Origin: Mesaphorura yosii
Taxonomy: Eukaryota > Arthropoda > Collembola > Poduromorpha > Tullbergiidae
Direction: 5' to 3'
Length of the DNA stretch: 64,000 bases
Assembly: GCA_009869945.1 (NCBI GenBank)
Contig: WIXG01000293.1
Span: 35,965 to 99,964 of the forward strand
A program made the position numbers and the translations under genes. Each line of letters begins with the position of its first letter. Positions within the stretch are counted from its first letter, which is position 1. This document shows, piece after piece, positions 35,359-58,200 of the stretch. Below the pieces are notes generated by a model, which was not told where the DNA came from, did not search any database, and saw nothing but the letters and a program-made list of their open reading frames with translations.

Positions 35359-37149
35359 TTACTCGAGTGGCCCACTCGACGTTGCGTACTGCTTGAGAGG
35401 GTAGTGATCTCCATACTTGCTTAAGTGCACCTCTGTCGACTGCAGCTGTGACTGCAAATTTGGAGGCATCTTTTCATAGACGTCACTGAACATCAGTCGC
35501 CAGTCTGGTTTCTTTTTCTTCTCTGCCCTCGCAAAGGCCTCCATCACCTGCGACACCAAAGCCTTGAGTCATCATATCCGACGCCCGATCCAACGTCTGC
35601 TAAAATCTAGCTTTTCTTCACCAATGCAACGGCACTGTGTCTTGGTATTCTTTTTACCTTTGTTTTGGACTTATTCTTCCAGGCCAGCTCCTTCTCGTCG
35701 CTCCACCAGCCGTTATGTACCATGTAACTCCGGAGCCTGGAGATAGGGTGGTCGGTGGAGTCCCAATGGCGCACCTCGTCCACTGACCGGTACGCGCTCG
35801 AGTCGTCCGACGTGCTGTGGTGACCAATGCGGTACGTCATCGCCTCAACCAGCACAGGTCGGTTCTCGTTCACTGCGATTCTTCGTGCAGCCTTCGTGGC
35901 GTTGTAAACCGCCAGAGTGTCGTTTCCGTCCACACGAACTGACGTAATGCCGTACGCTGGTCCACGACCAGCAATGCCGTCCCCTCGGTACTGCTCGTTG
36001 GTCGGCGTCGAAATGGCGTACCCGTTGTTCCGACTGCACAACAGAAAACTAGCTTAGGCTGGGCTTAGGCAAATTAATTAGTAGATTACCAGAAGAATAT
36101 GATTGGGCACTCCAAGGTGGCTGAGAAGTTGAAGGCCGCGTGAGCGTCTCCTTCGCTTGCGGCGCCTTCCCCAAAGTAGCAGACCACACACCGTCCGTTT
36201 TGAGCACGCTTGAACGCGTACGCCGACCCCACAGCTGTAAGAACCATCGCATTTGATTCAATGTCAAGCCGTAGCCAGAACCTGATCCTATTCAAAGTGC
36301 TCACCTTGCGGCAGCTGAGTCCCGAGTGGGGACGAAATAGTGACAAAGTTGAGTTCTTTTGTCCCATAGTGGACAGGCATCTGACGACCTTTTCCCAGGT
36401 CCATCTCGTTTCCGTAGCACTGGTTCATGAACTGGTCCAAGGGAAATCCTCTCCACATGAGAATCCCAGCCTCCCTGTACTGTCCGTAGACGAGATCCTC
36501 GGCCATCAGCGCCGACGCTGAACCAATGTGAGTTCCCTCCTCGCCGTAGTTGGTCATGTAAAACGATATGCGACCTTGTCGCTGAGACTCGTACAGAATG
36601 CGATCCATCGTATTCAGAAGAGTCATACTCTTGTACATTTTCACAATAACCCCTTCGGGCAACTGAAATGAACAGTCGCATTCTTGGGCTCTTAGAATCT
36701 GAACAGCTCCTGCGTGTCACTGATTATAATGCTTGGAACGTGGAACCTACCTTTGGATCCTCCTCCGCCTGCAGTACGTTTCCCTTTCTGTCCATGACTC
36801 GATAGACTGGGATTCCATCGTACAGGTCTGCCTTCAGGAACTCCAACTTGTCCGTCCATTTCGCGTTAAGCCTTCCAGGAAACTGGGGCTTCTCTTCAGC
36901 CTGCTCAACTGAATTGTCCCGTTTGCCGTATTTCTGCGTAATGTAATTGGGAACTAATCCCTTGCTGCCCTTACGTTGTTTAAGACTACAGAGACAAATT
37001 GGTACCTGTTCTGTCCACGTTGTGATGGGCCTCCTTAGCGGCCTTAGTTCCCTAAGCAAAGTTGGGTAGCGGCAGGGGAGCAGGTTCGCCTTCAAACCCC
37101 TTGTCACAATTGTCACCCCGAGTGAATCCAGACCCCGGAACCCCCGCAT
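35359..37149 (-). CDS. BCKDHA: 2-oxoisovalerate dehydrogenase E1 alpha subunit
   Basis: This is the thiamine-diphosphate-dependent E1 alpha subunit of the mitochondrial branched-chain 2-oxoacid dehydrogenase. It catalyses the committed step in Leu, Ile and Val breakdown. Exons, transcript order: 37149-36751, 36662-36305, 36234-36090, 36033-35658, 35547-35359; 488 residues (human 445). The N-terminus is Arg/Leu-rich with few acidic residues, as expected of a mitochondrial presequence. The core has [16 protein letters not shown], the ThDP/magnesium motif GEGAASEGD at about 274-282 with CRNNGYAIS after it, and the regulatory loop [16 protein letters not shown]. Mammalian BCKD kinase phosphorylates the first serine of SxxR-type sites in that loop. 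The ATG at 37149 is my choice; the frame extends upstream. It shares its upstream region with the hnRNP L homologue. Confidence 0.95.
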
Positions 37150-37706
37150 TCTGAGTTTCCTGAATATTATAAAAAGGTATGGGGTTTGCTGCTGAATTGC
37201 ATTCACATGTACTGGTACTGATCGTCTCAATTTAAACGGAAGGATGTGAATTTCGCAGATTCTCCGGCCGCACCAGGTTCCACCCCTCTCGCGCAGGACA
37301 CACTTGACAACACCGAACCAGCCAATACCAGGGCACCACAACACCGCAAGTGCGCACGAGCCTTCTGCATCTAAAACTCGTCAAGTTGACTGCAACTGCT
37401 GCAGAGCGGATTGTGCAACAAATGCGTTCATTCCAGCGCTCCTCATCATGCACCAAAATTAAACACTCTCCGCTTCCTCTTCGACAAGTCTTCTTGATCG
37501 ACTCAGTTTAACTTCGATTCTGCTATTTTAGTCAGCCTTTGCTTACTGATTCCTCCATGGGTGACTTTCTCTATTAGACACTTCAGGCTTTCATACAGGT
37601 ATGCTAATGCAGCAAGTGGTGAAGTAATTCGTGTTATTAAAAGTGCAAGCCGCAAATAACAAGTTATTATTCCAAAACTTCAATTGGCACGATCTATTCG
37701 GTTAGA
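37150..37706. promoter_or_regulatory. Head-to-head intergenic region BCKDHA / hnRNP L homologue
   Basis: The two start codons are 557 bases apart and point away from each other, so both promoters lie here. The BCKDHA frame stays open to about 37344, but the ATG at 37149 is the first clear start of a presequence. No missing hnRNP L RRM1 exon is visible in this interval. Confidence 0.4.
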
Positions 37707-40176
37707 ATGGCGTATCAGGGCGAGGGAGCTGGTGCCAAGCGTTCGAAGCTGGAGGAAGATCAGGCCCCTCGGAGTCAGTCCCTATTGCAGCACCAATGGG
37801 ACGGGATGGAGAGAGATTTTGGTGGTAGGAGAAAGCGAGAAGAGTCAGAAAGAGTCAACCATATCCTCCTCTTCACTATTTTAAATCCAATGTACCCAAT
37901 TACAACGGATGTACTGCACACAATTTGTTCGACTCATGGTCAAGTCCTAAGAATTGTGGTGTTCAAGAAGCATGGAGTCCAGGCTATGGTAATCTCAAAA
38001 AGCTTTCCTCAAAATTGGAAGAATTTATTTACTTTGATTCCTTTCGGTGTGCAGGTTGAGTTCGAGAGGTACGACCACCAGTTTGAGCCTCATGGCTGAG
38101 GCTGTTAGCAAATTAATGCATTTGTAACACTGTCTGTACTTTGAGCAGCATTGAATCAGCGAAAAGGGCGAAGGAGAATTTACATGGGGCCGATATCTAC
38201 TCCGGCTGTTGTACTCTAAAAACAGGTACTCAGGTACATTGCTAGCAATCTTAATTAAAAGGAGGCATTGGAATTTACTCTCATTACGGTAGATTTTGCA
38301 AAGCCCTCGAAATTGAACGTGTACAAAAATGACCTGGACAGTTGGGACTACACAAATCCGAACCTTGGAAATCGCGAAGGAAGATCAGGGCCTCTTCTGC
38401 AAGAACCGAGATACGGAAGTGGTATGAGCAATTCAGCAGCTAATATCAATGTCAACATTCATATATCTGGTCTTACCTTCTGACTCCTCCAGCTCCCATC
38501 CCATTTCGAGGTTCAATCGAACCAATGCGGAGTCAACAACCGACGTACATGGCACCCCAGTACGACCGATATGACAACGGGTACGCCCGACCCATGCCTG
38601 GTCCTGGTCTAGGCAAGTCGGCAGGCTTTCACGAGCAGCCTCAGTATGATCGATACCCCCAGGAAAGGTGAGGGAGCGAAGAACTTGGCCAAGTTAGCTG
38701 AGGGCAATGTAGTTGAGACGAAATGTGACGGGCAACCGTGTCCTTGTGTCTCAGTGTGTGCAGAAACTACGCGCCGGGCCCGGCGAAAGACGAGTACGCG
38801 TATCGAAATGCTCCGATTAGAGTTCCAACGCCGATCGCAGCTGAGCTGGTGTCACCTGCGGTGGGCGGTGGTGTGTCCTCCAATCGACCCATGCAGCAAG
38901 GGGCCGTGATGATGGTGTACGGACTCTGCGCGGACAGAATGAGCCCTGACCGCGTCTTTAACATTTTCTGTCTCTACGGAAACGTAGTCAGAATCAAGTT
39001 TCTCAAATCAAAACAAAATGCCTGCATGGTGCAGGTAATTGAAGCTACCATCAGAATTTCAATTAAATTGCTCTCATTGTCTCATTGATTGCGTCGACTG
39101 TCTTTTCAGATGGGTGACAGTTTGTCGGTTGACCGAAGCATCTCAAACTTCAACAACACGTACATGTTTGGCATGAAGGTGCAGCTGGGGTACGTCTTCT
39201 CCTTTTATGAGTGCCATGCTAACTCAGTTGCCTACATTTTCAGAAGCGAAAGAAATTTGTTCGAGCTTTCATGTAAACTTTCACACATCGACGTTAACAA
39301 TAAGAATTATTCTTATCGGTGGTCCAGACTACAAGACATTAATACACCGTGTGCACATGACATTTCACTCCACGCAGATACTCAAAACAAGCATTTCTCT
39401 CAGACGTTCAGCAGCCTCACTTGTTGCCGGATGGTAATCCGTCTTTTAAGGACTTTATGGGAAACAAAAACAATCGATTCTTGAATCCTGACATGGCTAG
39501 CAAAAACAGAATTCAGCCCCCGGCGAAGGTAATCACATTCCACCACATCTCACACAGATTTGCTGTTGTTGCTCAGAGATTCCAACTCTGCTCACACTGA
39601 GTCGTCGCCTCCAGAGCCCACTCCTCCTCACAATTAAGATACTTTCTTGTTCGCAAATGTTTTACCTCTACCCGAATATCTCCACTTTCTTTTGATCAAC
39701 TTGCCACTTTCCGTAGACTCTGCACTTCTTCAACACTCCACCCAACATCGACGAGGAAGAAATGAAGGACGTCTTTCTCTCAGGAGGCTCCGCCGTTCCA
39801 AAGTCGGTCAAGTTTTTCCAGACTAAAAGTAAGCAGCCTTGATCTGTCATTTGTAAGCCTCCTCCGGTGGAACCAAAGCCCGCCAAGAATGGGACGTCTC
39901 AGAAAGTGAAAGCTGCTTCTCTGTTTCAGGCGACAGAAGTTCGAGTGGACTTATCGAATTCGAAGTTTTGAGCGAGGCAGTCGAAAGCCTCGCAATCATG
40001 AACCACTTCCCTATCAAGAACCTGGGTGAGTAATTAAGCTGTGCAAGTTGAATATCTCTGAATTTGTGTGTTCGAGTCTGACAAGTGTTCCTGCATTAGG
40101 TGGTAAATTTCCATTCATTATGAAGCTGTGTTTTTCGTCGTCTCGCAATCCTCAGAGCAGGAATGACGAAAAGTGA
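37707..40176 (+). CDS. HNRNPL: hnRNP L-like RNA-binding protein lacking RRM1
   Basis: hnRNP L binds CA-rich RNA and regulates splicing and mRNA stability in the nucleus. Exons: 37707-37988, 38055-38068, 38149-38225, 38293-38421, 38493-38667, 38764-39034, 39110-39189, 39378-39528, 39717-39828, 39930-40025, 40100-40176; 487 residues. After a short Lys/Arg/Glu-rich N-terminus the protein enters RRM2 directly (VNHILLFTILNPMYPITTDV, GADIYSGCCTLK, NVYKNDLDSWDYTNPNL). A Pro/Gly/Tyr-rich linker leads to RRM3 (VMMVYGLCADRMSPDRVFNI, FCLYGNVVRIKFLKSK) and RRM4 (LHFFNTPPNIDEEEM, FPFIMKLCFSSS). Vertebrate hnRNP L has an RRM1 before these domains. I found none, so this protein has three RRMs. The second exon is only 14 nt. 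Family assignment is strong. Confidence 0.92.
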
Positions 40177-40835
40177 GCCGGAGTCCAGCGGTGAGAGTTG
40201 TTCCCCTGCTCAGGTCGCGTGGTCGAAAGAACGCTGAAATCTGATTCAAAATGTAAACTCCGAATCGGCAGTCGAGTAAAAACAGTTTAGTTTCAACTTC
40301 TACTTGACAATGCACAACGCACTATTTGACTTACGATGGTTTTAGTTTGGACGTTCTGAGTACTTTGATACTTAAAGAAAATGGCGACCAGGCTGTTTGG
40401 CCAAGCAGATAACACATTTAAGGGAAAGACGAAGGATTCCCAGAGATAACGGGACACGAGTCTCACAGGAGTCCGGCGGGCTGGCCGTGCTCTTTTCCCG
40501 CACTCCTCAGAGCCTCGACTCTGAGTCATGACGAAACAGTCACACTGTCACACTTACACTCTCAGTTTATTGTAAAAACATGACGGTGAATAGCGGTGCA
40601 TACACAATTAATTAATTAATTTTTGGTAATACAGGTACGAGACATTGCTTGACTTTCCTTAGCAATATTTGAGTAGGCTAATTCCTAATCCGGTGGGTCG
40701 CTTTTCCACCACTGAAATATTGGTCAAATTGGGCTCTCCACGGGCAAACAGAAAGCTTGGTTTCTTGGTTCTATTTGTCTATTATAAACTACAACCACCG
40801 AATCACCAACAGCACGAGGGCTGCTTTACAAGCAC
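40177..40835. other. Convergent 3' regions of hnRNP L homologue and ERR
   Basis: It contains TTTATT at 40566 (AATAAA for the minus-strand ERR gene) and a short AATT simple repeat at about 40606-40622. No coding potential was seen. Confidence 0.4.
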
Positions 40836-42802
<1,967 letters not shown>

Positions 42803-44212
42803 GAACAGCTGCAGGTTTCTCGATCCGTCTTCCGGGGGATCCGACAAAAAATTCTGCTAAGAACAGATAGACTTTCATTACGATTTGAATCTGCCACAGC
42901 TCACTTAAATGCTTGAGTGACCACTGCAACAGCAAGAACCAAGATTCACGGATTTACGACACGAAGATTATCGGGGAAGGGCGTGGTTGGACAACTCCTT
43001 CTGATTAAACATGCACCATCATCCTTGATTGATTTTGGTCCATGTCACCTCATCCAAACTTACGCTCTTGGATTAAAAAAAAACAAGCTCGTTCTATCGG
43101 AGTACCGTCATTCCGTCGCATAGGATAAGCCCAGCCAGAGGGATCTCTCTTCGGCTACTTTGTTCTGAATGGAAATTACTTTGACCTTTGCACAAGTTTT
43201 GCATTAAAATTTTAAAAAAACATTCATGGCATAATTAAGTCGAATCGCCAATCTGCCAACTTGAGCCGTGAACCAGGAAGAACCGTTTTCGGGACCATCG
43301 CATAGTCACGTTGTTTTGTGTCTGTGTCAGGAGTAATTACCTGTTGACGTTGACAATTTGCGCTTTTCCAGTCGTCCATTATTGCTCCAGCTAATTTTGT
43401 GTCGAGGCGGATTGGGAGTTGGCCCGGGCGAAGAAGAAAACCTTTCAGTCCTTCTCCTCAGGCAAAGCGGATTCTATCCTTTCCAGCTAAAACATCGCGT
43501 ATAATCGTTTTTATTCGACATTGCTTCGAAGCGGAAGCGAATTTCACACCTGATTCGAATCGTGCCCAAATTGGTTGTCCCTGTGTCCTGTCACCGGAAC
43601 CGTCAATGTGCAATTTCTCTGTGTGTCAAGTGTTAGACAAGGGAGAAGTTCTCATTATCTCAAGCGAAGTCAGTACGACAAGAAGACAAGTGTCTTGTCA
43701 GTGTGACTGGTCAGTTGAATTAGTTCTCATACAGCGACATAACCTCAGTCGCCAGTTTGCACATTAGAACTCTTTCTTCTTGAAGGGTTTGGCACCGATT
43801 AGGGTTCTATCGGAGACACAATTACACAACTTTCAGAAGTGAATGGAGAGGGACGTTCCGAGCACAATTGACACTGCTCGCAATAAATTAGTACACAACA
43901 GCAGACGGGAATAGTTTCTCGAATCCGTTAAAGGACGCCTTCATGCGCCCAGTTCGCACTATACTTCGGTTTGGTATTTGCTCTGTCATGGTCTCTTTTT
44001 CAGCAACTCAGGATGGGGTCAAGTCGTGTTTCGATCCAGTGATATTTAGTTGCCGTCTTGTGTTGAAGGAATTTCGTTTCTCAGGAGTGTCAAAAGTGAA
44101 GTAGGCCCTCCTTAGTATGTCGGAGGAGTTCTAAACCAAGGCACCCGGAAAGTTTCTTGCAAACATCACAAAGGTCGCACTTGTGTCAGAGAACATCGAC
44201 GAAGACTTGAAA
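42803..44212. other. Intergenic: upstream of ERR
   Basis: It includes a probable upstream ERR exon edge (acceptor at 42855) and the ERR promoter. Frames such as 43399-43767 have no motif and no splice partners. I see no gene. Confidence 0.35.
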
Positions 44213-44558
44213 ATGGAGGAGACGCCTTGGGGAGACGCCGGGATCACTTCACCACTCTGCACCATTCCGTCTCAATTTGTCAAAAGCACCGGCTCTGATG
44301 GTAATTGTAAACAACAGGTACTGTTTAAGAGCAAAACTATAGAATACCGTAACTTATGTATTTACAATATTTCTAGTCAGAATTAAACAGTTAAAGCAAG
44401 AATCGGATAACTATTTCACAGGCGCCTTGCCTTCTCCACCGAGAAGCGAGAGATCAGTTCAAGGGCTAAGACTTGAAAATTACGAAATTCGGGAAGGCGA
44501 AGGATGCTTCAACGAAAACCAGGTTTCCCATGGCCGTCGGAAACAGACTGCATTCTAG
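44213..44558 (+). CDS. Possible 74-residue two-exon ORF upstream of MRCK
   Basis: ATG 44213 opens MEETPWGDAGITSPL. A donor at 44300/44301 (GTAATT) joins in phase to an acceptor at 44421/44422, and the frame continues through PSPPRSERSVQGLRLENYEI to a stop at 44556-44558. The product is small, Ser/Pro/Glu-rich and probably disordered. It could be an independent small gene or an upstream ORF in the 5' UTR of MRCK. I recognise no family. Confidence 0.35.
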
Positions 44559-45335
44559 TGGGAGGCTCTGCTCCAGCAGAACTGTGAACTGAGTTGAGAC
44601 TTCAGCGTGGCCTTGAACTTGACAATCATAAAACTTTATAATTATTCATGCGCGGAATCACATGGATGGATGCAAGCAATGGGCGAAGAGGAACGAGAGA
44701 GGAAAATGGTGAGTGCAGGACGAGCCAATACAGGTACAGAGCAAGCAAGGGAAGTCTATATGCACTACCATCAGCAGTACTCCGAGCAAGCTCTGCCAAA
44801 AGCCAATGTGTTACGCAAGCGGAGTCACGAATCCGCACCCTCCCAGCCAACTCTGAACACCACACCGGCTGGATGCAGCCAAGCTTCAAGTTTGTTTGGA
44901 TTTTTCATCGTAGCGATTGCAGGGTGCAACTCGTCAGGAGAACACTCACACCATAAACATAAACATTAACTCGAAATCCACCAATGTCAAATTAGTCAAA
45001 CTTCAAGTACTAAATACACTTTCGGAGTAGATTGCGTCCGTGAATCTTATCTTAATTTCAACACCATGTTGGCAACATGGTTTGGACTACCACGGGTTAT
45101 GGGATGATATACTCCCAGTCCTAAGTACTTATCGAGAAAGTCCAATAATGCAATTATTACTCGTGGTCGTACCTGCAGTTGAATTGAGGGTCTCAGATTC
45201 TAAATGTGAAGACAGTTTTCATTCTACTTTTCTACTGCATTGCTGCCTGGCCTGACTCCGGGGCGGTCGAGGTTCATTTTCGAATTTCCGCTGCTCTTGA
45301 CTTAGTGAAAAATCAATTTGTGCCCAAGGAGAACC
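44559..45335. other. MRCK upstream region
   Basis: The frames at 44607-44969 start at GTG or overlap each other and end in a His/Lys run, with no recognisable domain. The stretch most likely holds the MRCK promoter, 5' UTR or both. Confidence 0.35.
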
Positions 45336-53983
<8,648 letters not shown>

Positions 53984-55213
53984 GTAAACCGACTGAAACT
54001 TTCACAGTTTGTAGCTGGCGATCTTGTCTTACAGCTTGCAATAATTATCTCGTTGGCTCCATACCGAAAAGTGGCACTTTAGTTTTTGAAGTGGACCATG
54101 TTCTCCATATATTTTGTATGGGCACTGCATTCGAATCAAAATTAGAGGGACTTCACAGGCGGACTGACTCAAAAATTACGGAGGCGAAAGTAACCTGCCT
54201 AAGTTTCAGTTGAAATCTATTTCTAGAGTGGCCCCGCCCCAAATGAACATAACCTCACTTTTCGGAATTTCGGATAAGCATAGGAAGTCCAAGGCGTTTC
54301 TCCGTAGGTCACAATCTCTCTCTATAGAAAGCCTGCTGAGTTTTTTACTCGGTCAATTTAGCCCGGAAAAATACATTAGTCTAATGACGATTTAGCCCAA
54401 CCGTAGTTAGAAGGTCGGAAGGGTTCTTTAAATTTTAAACTCTGATTTTGCGGATTCGACTAACAAACTGTGGTTCCCACTATCATTAACTGGAGATTAT
54501 GATGTCACTATTTACTCAAAATAAAGTGAAAAAGCACAAAGTCATACAGCGCGCAATTTAAAATTTTCCAGAAATAAGTTGTTGAATAGTTGAACTAAAA
54601 AACTGAAACTGACTATTCATAGGACTCGACTCAAACGCGAACAAGACTCAAAGAATGAACAATTTCACTACTCGGGTGCGTTGGGTGGTTAAACAATTAT
54701 TAAGTAAGTTAGATGTAATAATTTCCTAGAAAACTACTGCATTCGACCAACTAAGGAAGAGGACTAAGGACTGCCTGGGGTTTATCCTAACGTTGGACAA
54801 GTAAGTACTTGAAAATTAAGCAAAATGTGCGTTTGGGTTGAATTATTTCAATCCAACTGTGGCTTTGACAAAAGAGTGACGAGTCCCGTGAGTCATTCAA
54901 GCTTGAGCACTTGGAAGAATATTTTAACTAATAAATCCAGATAAGTAATAGTTTGAGTCAGACATTAGTAGTTCAATGTGGCACATGTATGGGTTGGCAG
55001 AGTTGGCACGAGCTTATCAGCGTTTTGGCTTTGTCATTGCTGATAAAATGTGTCCTTATCACTGCGGAGTATCTGATTCCGCGTTCGTGCTAGACGTGGT
55101 AGGCAAAGGCTTTACCAATCGCATGCAAAGTTGTTTGTAGCAGATAATATGAAATAATGATACTTTCCACTTCTCAACTCATCGTTTGCATTGTATTTAG
55201 ATGAGTATTGAGG
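53984..55213. other. Intergenic: MRCK 3' UTR and ATP10 upstream region
   Basis: This is AT-rich sequence with AATAAA near 54520, which could end MRCK. No ORF with a motif was seen. An acceptor directly before 55201 suggests that ATP10 has at least one 5' UTR exon in this interval. Confidence 0.4.
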
Positions 55214-58200
55214 ATGTCATCGGAGAAACAGCACCCATCCCATCCTGCATCCAAAACCGCAACAACATATGTGTTCCCAAATACAGATGTGTTGGAGACC
55301 GACAGCAACGAAGGCGCATCCACGTCCACAACGACAGCAGAACCTGTGCGAGATGCTTCAGTCCTAGTCGGAACATCGACAGCAACACCAGCGGGGACGA
55401 GCAGAGATGCGGCACTAGACACCAAGAGAATGGCTTCGCAAACACGTTCAAATGAGCACGAAACGGACCAGGATATGGTCGATCGAGAAGTGGAAGACTT
55501 TAGAAAGGAAGTTCAGCATCATCAGGTTGCCCATCCTCAACACTTCCAAATTAAGCTTCCTCTTGGCAGATCCTCGTCGTCGTCAGGCACAAGTGCACGT
55601 GTTACGGAGGCCGAGTTAGTTAGTGTGACAGGCATTAGTAACAATAACAACAACGGTGGAAACGACAATAACAAAAACTGCGGTAAACGACAAGCAATCG
55701 ATTCTCAGGCATCCTCTCAAATCACATCTGCTTCAGCTCACGGCGGTAGTAGTGACCAAAGGCGGTTTAGTGGCGACTGTCAGTCTACCAAGTTCCCGAT
55801 TCGATCAGTACTGAAAGGTCACAATCGGAGCGCTAGTCATGGAGGAGTCATGGGTCAAAGGGCTGAACACTCAGCGGGGGTCTCTTCAGTTCACGGCGGC
55901 GCAACTACCACGCAATTCAGTCAGCCACTGGCCTCAGCCATGAAGAAAGGCCACGTGCGAGCAGCGTCGCATGGCTCCAAAACCGACTTCACACTGCCAC
56001 CAGATCACGTAGAGAGGAATAGGTCTGCCACCGGCCCTCCATCTTTGGACATTGGCTATAGGAAAGGCCATTCGCGTCAAGCGTCCCGCACCGAGTCAAT
56101 CTACACATTAAGATCTCATCGAGGGTCGGCCCGACGGAAATTCTTGTTTTGGAAATCAAGTCCGACTACCGAAGGCCCTAAGACTCGAACAATCTTTCCA
56201 AACCACTGCTTTCCGCCAAACACTCCTCCCGATCAGCACCCAAACGGAAAGTATCCGTCGAACCTCATTCGCACCACGAAATACACGCTCATTTCCTTTC
56301 TGCCAAAAAATCTGTTCGAACAGTTTCATCGCTTCGCGAACCTGTACTTTATTTCGATTGTGCTCCTGAACTGGATCCCGCCAATCAACGCATTCGGGAA
56401 GGAGATCGCTATGATGCCTGTGATGTTTGTGCTAGGCGTGACCGCCATCAAAGATCTCTTCGAAGATCGACGGAGGCACAACAGTGATAAGCGCGTGAAT
56501 AATACAACGTGTCGAGTGTACAGCATGTAAGTTACTAATTTATTGACTTTTTAACCCTTCAACAACCATTGTCGCACTTGATGATAGACTAAAAAACTAA
56601 ACCTTATGTTGCATTGCACTTTCGCACTAGGCGTACACAGTGAGCTCAGAAATTACGGGAACCAGACAAACGTTAATTGAATGTTCCTGGTTCCCTAATT
56701 TTTGAGCTCACTGTATTATGAAGGCTGTCGTTCTGATGTTGATGTAATTGTAGACCTCGCGTCTCTGTGCATTCACATATCTCTGTGTATTCACATATTG
56801 CATGCTTGTCAGTGAGGCTTAACCACAGTGAGGACGGGTGAAGGTTAGTTTCAGTAGAAGCACAACAGTTGCGGACTGATACGAGCTGAAAGTGATACAA
56901 TTTGAGTACTTCAGCGTTCAATTTAGTTGTTACCATATCCCGTCCCTACACAATGACAAGTTTCAATGAATAATGTATTTTCGTGGAATGTGCAGGCAGA
57001 TGATGAGCCAAATAACGCCCGAGAATACAATGTTACTATTGAATGCATGTCGAAAAGCGAATTCCTCTACAACAAAGGAAAACAAGCATACCGAAGATGT
57101 GCTGGGACTGAAGGTTTCGGTTTCCATAGAAATTGAAAGCACAATCTGATGACCCAATTTGAAATTTTGTTTGCAGTGAAGCCAATCGCTACGTGAAAGT
57201 AAAGTGCAAAAACATGCGAGTTGGCGATATCGTGCATGTAGGATGCAACGAAATGATTCCAGCAGATATTCTGGTCTTGAACACGAGTGATCCGCATGGT
57301 CTCTGCTACATCGAGACCATGAATCTGGACGGAGAAAATAATTTGAAACAACGCGAGGTGGTGCGTGGGTTTGAGAAAATGGTGAGCAACAAAATTCTCG
57401 TTGTTGCTGTAACAACGGGCATGCATTTAAGTGCAATTGATTTACTTGGTCTTCGTAGCAATCAACATTCGAGCCGAGTTTGCTCAAGAGTAATCTCGAA
57501 GTGAGTCCTCCCACCACGAAGATCTACCATTTCACCGGGAACATGATTCATCAAAATGGCAAACGTGTTCCACTTACGAAGGAGAATCTACTGCTCCGCG
57601 ATTGCACCCTCAAAAACACAGACTTTGTAGTTGGGCTCGTCGTATATGCTGGTACGCCATCGTCAATTCATATGCTGCTGTTGTGCTCTCAGTGCTGTTG
57701 ACTCGTTGACTGGATTGAGTATTGACAAATACATGCAATTCATTTCACAGGTCGTGAGACAAAAGCGATGCTGAACAACGGAGGTCCACGTCACAAACGG
57801 ACAGGGCTCGAGAAGGTGATGAACACGGAAGTAATGTGGTGCGTGGTGATTCTCGCCGTGATGTGCATCGTGGGTGCCACGGGATCCAGTTTTTGGTTGT
57901 CGCAGTTTAATAATTGTACTGTGCCTTTCGCGATTCCGAAGAAAGATTTCAATGTTGCTTATGAGGCGTTTCTCAGCTTCCTCACTTTTATAATTCTCCT
58001 ACAAGTAAGACTAATGTCATCATCCACCAAAGCCGCCAATATGCCAAATGGGTCTGTGTACGGGCACGACTAACGCAATTTTTACCTGTGGTGAATTTGT
58101 AGATTATGATTCCGCTATCGCTGTACGTAACAATTGAGCTTTGCAAACTGATGCAGATATTTCATATTCATTGTGACCGAGAACTTTATGACGAGGAAAC

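Noticed and set aside
40606-40622. AATT tandem
   Set aside because: A short low-complexity run in a 3' intergenic region; too short to be of interest.
44607-44969. Two overlapping frames of 100-120 codons upstream of MRCK
   Set aside because: They start at non-ATG codons or overlap in different frames, with no motif and no splice context.
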